A stretch of 55,335 nt of DNA from Actinomadura sp. CNU-125 (lineage in GTDB: Bacteria > Actinomycetota > Actinomycetes > Streptosporangiales > Streptosporangiaceae). Below, piece after piece: positions 19,384 to 27,962 of the stretch. Where the stretch lies: positions 1 to 55,335 of the forward strand of contig NZ_MKJY01000310.1 in assembly GCF_001942465.1 (NCBI RefSeq), in the 5' to 3' direction. The position numbers and the translations under genes were made by a program. The notes under the pieces are model-generated. The model saw only the letters and a program-made list of their open reading frames with translations, was not told the DNA's origin and did not search any database. Within the stretch, counting starts at the first letter, position 1. The number at the start of each line of letters is the position of its first letter.

Positions 19384-21281
19384 TCAGTTCTGCTTGGCCA
19401 TCAGACGCGCCTGCGCGATGATCTTCAGTAGTTGGTCCGGCGGGTCCGCTGCCTTCAACGCGGCCTGCCGGTAGGTGTGCTCGCTCTTCCCGTCGGTGCA
19501 CTCACCGTTCTCGACGAGCTGCTTCTTCGTGTTCACCCACTCCTGCCAACGCTCCGTGAGAAAGACCTCCAAGGTGTCCTGGAAGACGGCGTAGGCGGCC
19601 GTCACCTTGGTCTCCGGCCAATCCACCGGCTCCTCGCCCAGGAGAGCGAGAAGACTGCGGTTCCTGTCGGCGGCCTGCTTGATCTTGTTCTTCAGGTTAC
19701 TGCCGTCCACATCCTTCGCATCGGGCTGCTGTCCTTGGACGGACGCGTCACCGTCGAACACTAGGAACGTCGGGATGCCCAGTTCCGTGAGGATCGCATA
19801 CGGCAGATGAAGGTTCTGCTTGCCCTTGACCGACACGACCATGACGCCGGACCGGTTCAGCTTGTCGTCCCGCTGCCCGCAGCCCTCCAGGGCCCCCTTA
19901 TCGGTGATCCCCTCGACCAGGATCACGGCGTGCGCGAACATGGCCTCCGGCATGTCCGTAAGGTAGGCGTCGCGATCTTGTTCGCGAAATCCGCCTGCTT
20001 GCGGGTTTGGCCCGGTACCGCATCCTTGCCAAGTCTTTTTTGGACAGCCGCCCGCGTGGTCGAATGGACGCGGGCCGCCGGTGCCTTTCCCTCGATGCCA
20101 CGGGTGATCCGGCGGATCTGGTCGAAGCCCTCCGTCTCCAAAAAGTACGGGCTGTGCGTGGCGTAGGAGACCTGGACGCCGCGTTCCGGACTCTCGGCCA
20201 GATCACGGAGCACCGACGCGAACGTCCGAGCCTGGATCGGGTGCTGGAACAGCTCCGGCTCCTCGATGGCCAGGAAAACCGTCCGTCCCGCCTCACTGGC
20301 CTTCCTGTCCGCCAGTATCTGGAGCACGCTGATCAGCACGGTCCGCTGGTAGCCGTGTCCCTGCTGGTCGATGCGGGTGCTGGCGGAGCCGTCCTCCACC
20401 GAGACCTGGAACTCGGCTGCCGGTATCCGGAGCGGCGGAACACGAGAGCCCACACGCAGTGTCCGGCCGGTGATGTACTGCCCGACCTGCCGGTTCAGCT
20501 CATCCGAAAGGTCGCCGAGCTGTTTGTCGAAATGGTTGCGGTAGATCGTGCCCCGATTCTTCTCGAACGCCGCCTGTTCCTCGCGCATGGCCTCGTCGGC
20601 CCCCGTGCTGTCGATGGCCTGGGCCATGATGCGGCCGAGGATGGACCCCTTGACGTCGGGGCCCTCGTCGGCCGCTCGGAGGTCCGCGCTGACGAAGACG
20701 TAGTCGAACAGGCCCGTCATCTTCGCCTGGCCGGCGAAGCCGAAGAAGTGACCGTCGACCGGCGTGTCCATGAAGGCGAGCTTGTCGGGATTGGCTCTTT
20801 CCCAGGCGGCCATCGCGTCCTCGGCGGCCTGCGCGCTCTTCGCGGACGGCAGGCCAAGGTCGGGCATCTCTTTCTGAAGCGCCCGATACCGGCTGAGCTG
20901 ACCGCTCGCACCCTGCCGCACTTCCGCGAACGCCGGATAGGCGCGCATGTGCCCCGAGAGCTTCGCCTTGTCGTTCTCCCAGCGCCGCCAAAGCCGGACG
21001 GTCTCGGTGTCTCCGGTGGCGTACTTGCCGAGCTCCGCCCGATCCTCGGGTGTGAGGTCGCAGAACTCGACCTCGACGCTGATCACCCGTTCTTCGGCTT
21101 CCGCCCACACGTCGTCGTCGGTGAGGTCCTTCTCTGAGCCGTTGAAGAACCAGTCCAGAGCGCGCAGGACGGCTGACTTGCCGACGCCGTTGGGGCCTAT
21201 GAAGGTCGTGATGGCGTCGAAGCTGATGTCCACGTCACGCAGGCATCGGTAGTTCCGGATCCTCACTCGCTGGATTTGCAC
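19384..21281 (-). CDS. OLD-family ATP-dependent endonuclease (ABC ATPase + TOPRIM), frameshifted
   Basis: The N-terminal SMC/ABC-like ATPase has FIGPNGVGKSAVLRALDW (about residue 30) and the signature/Walker B region VFLAIEEPELFQHP followed by YATHSPYF. The TOPRIM nuclease half lies in a second frame, with the acidic residue in ILVEGITDKGAL (about 455) and DGD in FLVFDGDAS (about 509). A single missing base at 19966-19972 separates the halves; repair gives NKIATAYLTDMPEAMF. OLD proteins are DNA nucleases, either single (class 1) or with a UvrD-like GajB partner (class 2, Gabija). No helicase gene adjoins, so class 1 is favoured. The unknown coiled-coil gene upstream reads in the same direction with a gap of about 96 bp and may share its transcript. 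Confidence 0.88.
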
Positions 21282-21377
21282 TCGTGAACCTCATCAACCA
21301 CGGGTGCCCCACCGCAACCACTTTTCAATAACTGACCGCTATGCGGCGAAATGGGAAGTTGTCGGCGTGTCGGTCTG

Positions 21378-23072
21378 TCAGTTGGTGGACTTGACCGGTA
21401 GATGCGGGCCCAGGTAGCCGATGTAGATCTTCCCCATCTGCTTGACGGCGTCGGCGTAGTGCAGCCGGGGCGCACTCATCCCTGCGCCCCCACCCAGACG
21501 GACGTGCGCCCACATGTGCAGCCTGCCGGAGGGGTCCACCTCGACCGGAACCGGGAGCAGCCGGGCGCGGCTCATCTTGGCGCTGGCCTTCACCGTGTCC
21601 GATTCGTCGGCGGCGACCTTCCCCGCGCTGATCGCATGAGCTCCGGACGGGGGCTCGGTGCACCAAGCACGGAAACCGCCCGAGAATCGGCCCGTCGCGC
21701 TCGCCTCCGCGTAGTCGTTCATGGCGAGCATCGCCTGCCACGCTGTCTGCGCCCAGGACGCCGCGCTCGGCATCTCGTCCATGTGCAGCGGTTGGTCTTC
21801 GTCGCCGGTGAACTCGACCCGTTCGAGTTCCTCGACGCGGTCGAGGAGTTCGGCGAAGGAGGCCGGCAGGAACGTCCGCTCTTCGGGCGGGGTGTAGGTG
21901 TCCGCTTTGCGCCCGGCCTGGACGAGACGTCGCCGCAGCGCCCGGACTTCGTCTCGGAGGGACTCCGCGTGCTGGTTCACCGCGCTGAACTGGGTCGAGA
22001 GGGCCGCCAGTTCGCTGTTGCGGCGCGCGAGGGCCTCCTCGACGCGCCCCGCCTCGTCGACCAGTTCCAGCGCCGCCGTGTAGCCGCCGCGGAGCCGTTC
22101 GTTCTCCTCCCGGAGCGCGGCGATCTCGCGCAGATCGTCCGGCGATGCGGCGCCGGGCCGTGCTGCGGGGACGTCCTCGGAGAGCAGCGCCCGGCTGAGT
22201 CCCGCCAGCGGGCGGGGGAGGAGCGCCTCCGCGCTGAGCCGACGGGGCAGGCCCGCGAGGAGCCCCTGGACGCGACGCGGATCGTCCTCCACCCGGGCCG
22301 GTGTCAGCACACGGTGGCGGCGCGCGTCCTCGGCCGTCGCCGGATCGACGTCGGGCAGGTAGGTGCGTACAGCGCCGCCCCAAACGGCGTGGGACGCGCC
22401 GATCTCCCGGTTGAACTCTTCCATGGCGTGCGGGTCGAGCAGGTAGAGCGCCGCCAGCCCGGCCGCGAACCGCGTGGCCCGCTCGATCGTCCCGCGCCAA
22501 GACTCGAAGTCGCGCTGCGGATGGGCGCTCGCCACGATCACCGGCATCCGGCGGTCGGGATCGCACAGCACATGGATCAGTGGCTCGACGGACGGAGGAC
22601 GTACCAGGACCGGTTTCTCCCGCACCTCCGCGAGCGAGTCCTGCGCGTCGACCGCGTCGAGCAGGCCGCGGGCGAGCCGGGGCACGGCGGCGGCCCGGAA
22701 CGGGGAAGCGTCGTCGGAGTCCGATTCGGCGTGGGGTGAGCCGAGGAACTCGACGTCCAGCCAGAACCAGCTTCGGACCGAACCGTGCGCCCGTCCCGGG
22801 GCGTGGACGGTCAGCGTCGTCACCCACGAGCCGTCGTCCTTGGGCTCGCGGAGTTGCCACCGCCGGGTCTGCCCGCCGTCGGCCGTGTTCCGGGAGAGGG
22901 CCAGTACGACCTGACCGTCCTTGCCCACACGGGCACTGCCCCGGTCGAACGCCTCACGGTCCAGGTTCTTGCCGCCGAGCCAGCCGCGCAGTTCCCGGTT
23001 CGCGGCCGTGAACGCCTCGTCGGCGGGGAGTTCCGTGTGAAAGACCGACCGGTAACGTCCGGTGCCCACCAT
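21378..23072 (-). CDS. Unknown ~564-aa protein with central coiled coil, defence-island neighbour
   Basis: I do not recognise a family. The N-terminal third looks beta-rich (VVLALSRN, WVTTLTVHAPG, SWFWLDVEFLG). The middle has VIVASAHPQRDFESWR and a helical segment with YLLDPHAMEEFN. A coiled coil spans about residues 320-395 (IAALREENERLRGGYTAALE, ESLRDEVRALRRRLVQAG). The C-terminal 120 residues form another compact domain ending with GKIYIGYLGPHLPVKSTN. Two ATGs are possible; I take 23072 because GAAGG lies six bases before it, whereas it abuts the ATG at 23078. It diverges from the DUF262 gene across about 260 bp and precedes the OLD nuclease gene. A sensor or scaffold role is only a guess. 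Confidence 0.75.
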   Translation of the reverse strand: MVGTGRYRSVFHTELPADEAFTAANRELRGWLGGKNLDREAFDRGSARVGKDGQVVLALSRNTADGGQTRRWQLREPKDDGSWVTTLTVHAPGRAHGSVRSWFWLDVEFLGSPHAESDSDDASPFRAAAVPRLARGLLDAVDAQDSLAEVREKPVLVRPPSVEPLIHVLCDPDRRMPVIVASAHPQRDFESWRGTIERATRFAAGLAALYLLDPHAMEEFNREIGASHAVWGGAVRTYLPDVDPATAEDARRHRVLTPARVEDDPRRVQGLLAGLPRRLSAEALLPRPLAGLSRALLSEDVPAARPGAASPDDLREIAALREENERLRGGYTAALELVDEAGRVEEALARRNSELAALSTQFSAVNQHAESLRDEVRALRRRLVQAGRKADTYTPPEERTFLPASFAELLDRVEELERVEFTGDEDQPLHMDEMPSAASWAQTAWQAMLAMNDYAEASATGRFSGGFRAWCTEPPSGAHAISAGKVAADESDTVKASAKMSRARLLPVPVEVDPSGRLHMWAHVRLGGGAGMSAPRLHYADAVKQMGKIYIGYLGPHLPVKSTN

Positions 23073-23333
23073 TCGCATCCTTCGATCTCGCGTCGTCGCG
23101 CTACGTGGGGATGGTGGGAGCAGCCTCGGCGAGGCGGTGTCAGTTTACGCCCGGATTCGGCGGGAGTCGGTGCGTTCGGCCCACGCCGTCGGCGGGGTAA
23201 CGGCCACCTCGCCGGGCTCAACGGTCGACGATGCGTGACGCGGCCTCGATGATTTCGGCGCGCCTGTCGAGGTGTTCCCGTAGAGTCTTATGCACGTTTG
23301 CGAAGAACATGCCGATGTGAGGATGGGTGCCGT

Positions 23334-25121
23334 ATGGGTTTTCTGCCGGCGATCACGGTCGAGGACGCGCTGGCGAAGGTCCACAAGAAGTCATGGGTGC
23401 TGCCCGCGATCCAGCGGGAGTTCGTGTGGAGCACGAATCAGATTCGCACGCTCTTCGACAGCCTGATGCGCGGCTACCCGATGGGCTCTTTCCTGCTGTG
23501 GGGCCTGGAGAAGGAACACGTCGGCGACTTCACCTTCTATGACTTCCTGACCGACTATCACGAGTTCAATCGGCCGTACGCACCCAAAGCGAGCATTCCG
23601 GCCGGGCATGACGCCATCGCGGTACTGGACGGCCAGCAGCGGCTCACGGCCCTCAACATCGGCCTCTACGGGAGTCACGCCGAGCGCCTGCCGCGCAGAT
23701 GGGTGGGCAACCCGGACGCTTACCCGACGAAGCGGCTCTACCTGAACCTGCTCCGCGAGCCCGAAGGCGAGAACGAACTGGGCCTTCAGTACAACCTGCA
23801 ATTCCTGACCGACGAGGAAGCCAAGGCGGAGATCGACGGAGTCCGCGCCTGGTTCAGGGTCGGGGACGTGCTGAGCCTGTCGGGCGGGTCCGGGATCATG
23901 CAGGAGCTCAAGGCGCGCGGCGTCAGCGACGCCTCCGGCTGGCCCGAGGTGTACGACCGGCTCGACCAGCTGGTCGAGGGCGTCCGGAAGAAGCCGGCGA
24001 TCAACGCCTACCAGGAGGACAGCCAGGACCCGGAGCGCGTCCTGGACATCTTCGTCCGCGTGAACAGCGGCGGGACCAAGCTGTCGAACTCCGACCTGCT
24101 GCTGTCGATGGCCACCAACCAGTGGGAGGAACGGGACGCCCGGGAGGAGATCCGGTCGCTGGTCGCCGACCTCGCCGACGGCCCCGGCAAGTTCCAGTTC
24201 AGCAAGGACCTCGTGTTGAAGACCGCGCTGGTGCTCACCGAGGCCCCGGACTTCCAGTTCAAGATCTCCAACTTCACGAAGGCGAACATGAGCCGGTTGG
24301 AGAAGGGCTGGACGGAGATCCGCGCGAGCCTGCTCCGCGCCGCCGAACTGCTGGCGTCCTTCGGCCTCAACGGCCGCAACCTGAGCGCGGACAGTGTGGT
24401 CATCCCCGTCGCGTACTACTTGCACACCCACGGGCACGGGGACGGCTACGTCAAGGCGGGTGCGCACGCCGCCGACCGGGCAGCCGTCCGCCGCTGGGTG
24501 TTCCGCAGCCTCCTGAAGCGCGGTGTCTGGGGCTCCGGGCTGGACACCTTGCTGCGTCATATCCAGACGGTCATCCGGGACAGCCCGGATTCGGGCTTCC
24601 CGATCGGCGCGGTCGAATCGGCGATGGCCTCACGCGGGAAGGCGCTCACGTTCAGCGCCGAAGAGGTCGAGGAGCTTCTCGAGCTCCAGTACCGGAAGCC
24701 GCGGACGTTCCCCGTCCTGGCGATCCTCTATCCGGGGCTGAACCTCGACCAGCAGATCCACGAGGACCACATCTTCCCGAAGTCCCGCTTCACCCCGAGC
24801 GCCCTGACGAAGGCGGGCGTCCCGGCCGACGAGGTCGAGGAGTACAGGTCCCGGGTGAACGGCCTCCCCAACCTCCAGCTCCTCGCGGGTGTGCCGAACG
24901 TGGAGAAGAGCAACCGGTGGCCGTGGGAGTGGCTCGACGGCGACCATTTTCCCTCGGCCGAGGCGCGCGAACAGTACGCCACGCAGAACGACCTGGACCT
25001 GCTGCCCGACGGCATCACCGGATTCGTCGACTTCTACGAGCATCGCAAGAAGCGCCTCGCGCAGCGGCTCGCCCAGCTGATCAACAGTGATCACATGCTG
25101 GCGGCCGACAGTGGCTCATAG
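23334..25121 (+). CDS. DUF262/HNH (DUF1524) GmrSD-like restriction protein
   Basis: A 595-residue single-chain GmrSD-type protein. The DUF262 half has the QREFVW box (about residue 20) and the nucleotide-related DGQQRLTAL motif (about 100). VNSGGTKLSNSDL follows near 240. The C-terminal DUF1524/HNH half carries HEDHIFPKSRF and NGLPNLQLLAGVPNVEKSN, the histidine and asparagine positions expected for the nuclease. The family cleaves modified (glucosylated or hydroxymethylated) phage DNA, using NTP hydrolysis by DUF262; related BrxU enzymes add to BREX. ATG 23334 is preferred over an upstream start because it begins the conserved domain, with GAGG upstream. It is intact. Confidence 0.9.
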   Translation: MGFLPAITVEDALAKVHKKSWVLPAIQREFVWSTNQIRTLFDSLMRGYPMGSFLLWGLEKEHVGDFTFYDFLTDYHEFNRPYAPKASIPAGHDAIAVLDGQQRLTALNIGLYGSHAERLPRRWVGNPDAYPTKRLYLNLLREPEGENELGLQYNLQFLTDEEAKAEIDGVRAWFRVGDVLSLSGGSGIMQELKARGVSDASGWPEVYDRLDQLVEGVRKKPAINAYQEDSQDPERVLDIFVRVNSGGTKLSNSDLLLSMATNQWEERDAREEIRSLVADLADGPGKFQFSKDLVLKTALVLTEAPDFQFKISNFTKANMSRLEKGWTEIRASLLRAAELLASFGLNGRNLSADSVVIPVAYYLHTHGHGDGYVKAGAHAADRAAVRRWVFRSLLKRGVWGSGLDTLLRHIQTVIRDSPDSGFPIGAVESAMASRGKALTFSAEEVEELLELQYRKPRTFPVLAILYPGLNLDQQIHEDHIFPKSRFTPSALTKAGVPADEVEEYRSRVNGLPNLQLLAGVPNVEKSNRWPWEWLDGDHFPSAEAREQYATQNDLDLLPDGITGFVDFYEHRKKRLAQRLAQLINSDHMLAADSGS

Positions 25122-25179
25122 GCGATGATGTCGGCCCCGTCCGCCAGAATGGAGGCCAGTCGAGCGGGCGGGGTGGAAC

Positions 25180-26649
25180 GTGTTTCGAAAGAATGATCGA
25201 GAGAAGGGGGAGCCGCCGGTACCGGACAGCCGTATCAGCTTTTCCGGACGCGCCGACGGATCGGTCGTTCAAGCGGGTTCCGTTGGCGGCGACGTGGTCA
25301 TAAACACGATCATCGTGGTGCCCGAAGCGGAGCCCGCCGATGAGGAATTGGCTGAGGAACTGCGACGTTCGGCCCGGGTGTGGCGGTCCCGGTTCGCGAA
25401 CGTCGACTTCGTGAACCTGCCGCGTGTCGCGATGCTCGCGGCGGGCGGGCCGGTGATGTCCGTGGCGCGGAGCGCCGGACTCGACGTCACCAGGCCGTTT
25501 CACGGTCAGGGGATGGCTCCCGGCACCTTTGTCGGCAAGGTCAGGCCGCTGTTCGACGCCTGGGACGCCGAGGCGGTCGTGCTCGACGAGACCACCGTGG
25601 GCAAGATGCGCGGAGGTGTGCTGGTGTCTTTCGAGGCGTCCATGCGATGTGTCAACCCACCGGCGGCGCCGCCGCAGCCGCCGAGCGGAAACCTGGCCCG
25701 GGACCCGCACCTCGTCTTCAGCGTCGGCGGTCAGTCCGTGATCGTCAGCTTCGATCCGCAATGGCTCACGACGGCCACGGCAGGCACGACACTCCACGAT
25801 GCCGCCGAGGAACCGCAGGTCTACTCCGGGCTGGGCCGCGTGGCGTCGGTGTCCGCCGACGGCCGCGTCCGGATCTCCGCGCTGGTCTTCGGACAGCCGC
25901 AGACCACCGAACAGGCTCTGTGGAATCTCCTGACGTCCAGGCGCACGATGCCGCGAGTGCTGGACGTCGCCGACGTCCGCAACGCCCCGCCCCCTGTGGC
26001 CGAGGTGCCGTTGCGAGCGGTGGAGACGGTGGAACGTCTGGAAGTCGCGTTCTTTTTCGACGAGGGCCGGGACATGCCGCCGCACATCGACCTTGCCGTG
26101 CTGACAAGGGTGGCCCGCACGGTGCCCGAGTACCGTCGTGACCTCGAGGTAACGGTTGCGAGCCTGCTCCCGCCGGACGGCACCGACGCCACCGACGCCA
26201 CCGAGGTCGCCGAGGGCATCCTCCTCGGGAATCCGGTTCGCGGGGGCATGCCCAAAGTCGAGGAACTGGCCGGGCAGATCAACTGCGGCTCCCTCGCGGT
26301 CGCCACGGTCACGAATCTCACGCGAGCGCAGGCCGCGGACCTCGATGCCGTGATGCCGGGCGCCGATGTCAGCTACCTCGGCTGCGTGGAGCTCGACCGG
26401 AACCTGGCGATGCACCGTCTTCTCTTCCCCGAGCAGGAGCACTACCGCGTGGACGGGACCGAGCTTCTCCTACTGGACAGCGTGACCGAGCGGTACGGCG
26501 CAGATTCCTACGGCGATGACCTGGAGGCCGTCATGGAGGGTCTGCGCGACCAAGGGGTGTACCGGAGCGTGGTCCGGGTTTACGACCAGCCGCACACGCC
26601 GTTGTCCGAGGTGTTCATGGAAGAGCTGTGGCCCGGACCACCGTCCTGA
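25180..26649 (+). CDS. Unknown 489-aa protein with NLR-type N-terminal motif
   Basis: No family recognised. After a short charged start (residues 1-15), the segment GSVVQAGSVGGDVVI (about 27-41) matches the repeat-like stretch often seen before NTPase or protease domains in actinomycete NLR-like proteins; a comparable VVQARSISVEGDFYAGG occurs in the NB-ARC protein at 31312. The rest has alternating strands and helices: FVNLPRVAMLAAGGPVM, a central FSVGGQSVIVSF, VERLEVAFFFDEG, and a Thr/Asp repeat at TDATDATE. No P-loop or obvious nuclease motif is visible. GTG 25180 follows GGTGGAAC. It lies 58 bp after the DUF262 gene in the same direction, so it could be co-transcribed. Confidence 0.7.
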   Translation: MFRKNDREKGEPPVPDSRISFSGRADGSVVQAGSVGGDVVINTIIVVPEAEPADEELAEELRRSARVWRSRFANVDFVNLPRVAMLAAGGPVMSVARSAGLDVTRPFHGQGMAPGTFVGKVRPLFDAWDAEAVVLDETTVGKMRGGVLVSFEASMRCVNPPAAPPQPPSGNLARDPHLVFSVGGQSVIVSFDPQWLTTATAGTTLHDAAEEPQVYSGLGRVASVSADGRVRISALVFGQPQTTEQALWNLLTSRRTMPRVLDVADVRNAPPPVAEVPLRAVETVERLEVAFFFDEGRDMPPHIDLAVLTRVARTVPEYRRDLEVTVASLLPPDGTDATDATEVAEGILLGNPVRGGMPKVEELAGQINCGSLAVATVTNLTRAQAADLDAVMPGADVSYLGCVELDRNLAMHRLLFPEQEHYRVDGTELLLLDSVTERYGADSYGDDLEAVMEGLRDQGVYRSVVRVYDQPHTPLSEVFMEELWPGPPS

Positions 26650-26680
26650 TCTTTTCGCCTCAGGTCGCCCGTCCACGGGA

Positions 26681-26713
26681 TTCGCGCACGTGCGAAGTTC
26701 GCGCGTGCGCGAA
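26681..26713. promoter_or_regulatory. Tandem 16-bp palindromes (TTCGC...GCGAA) upstream of HATPase gene
   Basis: TTCGCGCACGTGCGAA (26681-26696) and TTCGCGCGTGCGCGAA (26698-26713) are adjacent palindromes, 17 bp apart centre to centre. Their core resembles the operator at 19088-19134. The downstream gene is an HATPase of the type usually encoded near WhiJ-like regulators, which makes shared control plausible. Confidence 0.55.
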
Positions 26714-26875
26714 TCGCATGCCTGGAACCCGTTCGTGCGTTTTCCCTGGTCAGAGCCACCGAATCGCCGGTTCGGCGTGCTCGGACGGCCACCGGCTGTG
26801 ACGATTGGTTCGCGATCGACGGGGCTGCCCCGCCGATCCGCAACGTCACGTCGATCTCGATCCGGAGAGGTTCCG

Positions 26876-27301
26876 ATGACCCCCGCGATGCTTCTGGTAG
26901 CAGAGTCCCTGCCGCTGTGCTGGCGGCGCTCCTTCCCCGGCGGGCCCGAGCAGGCGGGCGCCGTCCGGCGGTTCGTCGGCTGCCTGCTGGCCGGCTGCCC
27001 GTACCTGGACGACGTCCTGCTCGCGGCGGACGAACTCGTCGTCAACGCGCTCCGGCACACCAAGTCCGGGCAGGCGGGCGGCGCGTTCGTCGTCGAGATC
27101 GCCCGCGGCGGCGGCCGTGTCGTGGTGTCGGTCACCGACGAGGGCGGGCCGGGCGAGCCCGCGGCCGTCGCGGCGGCCGACCTCGACGAGTCCGGTCGCG
27201 GCCTGCAGACGATCTCGCTCACCGCCGCGAGCTGGGGCTGGCACGGCAACGGCGACGGACGCACCGTCACCGCCGTCTTCGCGGGGGAGTGGGCTGCGTG
27301 A
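26876..27301 (+). CDS. ATP-binding protein (HATPase, anti-sigma regulatory factor type)
   Basis: A 141-residue single-domain GHKL ATPase. The N box is DDVLLAADELVVNALRHT (about residues 42-59), with the DEG of VSVTDEGGPG (about 83) and G2-like GRGLQTI (about 107). Such proteins resemble RsbW/SpoIIAB and bind partners or phosphorylate anti-anti-sigma factors. GGAGAGG six bases upstream fixes ATG 26876. It overlaps the next gene (GTGA), so the two are coupled. Palindromes about 165-195 bp upstream may regulate it. Confidence 0.9.
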   Translation: MTPAMLLVAESLPLCWRRSFPGGPEQAGAVRRFVGCLLAGCPYLDDVLLAADELVVNALRHTKSGQAGGAFVVEIARGGGRVVVSVTDEGGPGEPAAVAAADLDESGRGLQTISLTAASWGWHGNGDGRTVTAVFAGEWAA

Positions 27302-27864
27302 CCGGCCGCGCGGCATGGGACCACGCCCAGGCGCACCGGCGCGTGCACGCGGTGATGACCAGTGCGATGCGCGCCGACGCGTCCGCGCTGGAGGCGCTCG
27401 CGACCGGTCCGGCCGGTGCGCGCCTCGACCCGTACACCCGCGAGTTCGTCCGGGACTCGCGGCGGCTCCTGCTCGCCGGTTCCGCGGGCCTGACGTGCGT
27501 CCTCGCGGCGCACCGGCCTGGCGAAGGCCCCGACGGCACGCCGATCTGCCGGGGGTGCGGGACGCGCGACTGCCGGACCCTGCACGGTCTCGCCGACGTC
27601 CTGACCGCGTACGCCGTCCGGCCGGTCCCCATCGACCGCGCGGAGGCGTGGCGCCGCGCGGACGCCTGCTTCCGTGCGGAGGCGCGGCCGGTGCCCCTCG
27701 CGGTCGACGAGTTCGACGAGGGATTCATCGTCCGCCCCGTCAGGCCGGGCGGCGCGTCGCCGCTGATCGTCGACCGGGGCACTGGCGCCCTCACCCGCTG
27801 GCCGGATTTTCGGCGGGAAGTGCTGATCGAGCACTATTGCCGGTATATCGGTGATCGGCTGTAG
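27298..27864 (+). CDS. Hypothetical protein with Cys-rich motif, coupled to HATPase
   Basis: A 188-residue protein that I cannot place. It begins at GTG 27298, overlapping the HATPase stop. The most distinctive part is a short cysteine cluster ICRGCGTRDCRTLHGLADVL (about residues 81-100) that may bind zinc. The N-terminal half is helical and the C-terminus has strand-like GFIVRPVRPG and SPLIVDRGTG. The tight coupling suggests a partner or regulator of the HATPase. Confidence 0.75.
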   Translation: MTGRAAWDHAQAHRRVHAVMTSAMRADASALEALATGPAGARLDPYTREFVRDSRRLLLAGSAGLTCVLAAHRPGEGPDGTPICRGCGTRDCRTLHGLADVLTAYAVRPVPIDRAEAWRRADACFRAEARPVPLAVDEFDEGFIVRPVRPGGASPLIVDRGTGALTRWPDFRREVLIEHYCRYIGDRL

Positions 27865-27962
27865 AGAACCCGCGTCATTCGAATGATCGGTTGTCGGGAC
27901 GAGGTGGCGGTGAGAAGGTACGTGGCGAGTTCCGTTGCGGCCGTCCGTTCTGAGGGGGATCT

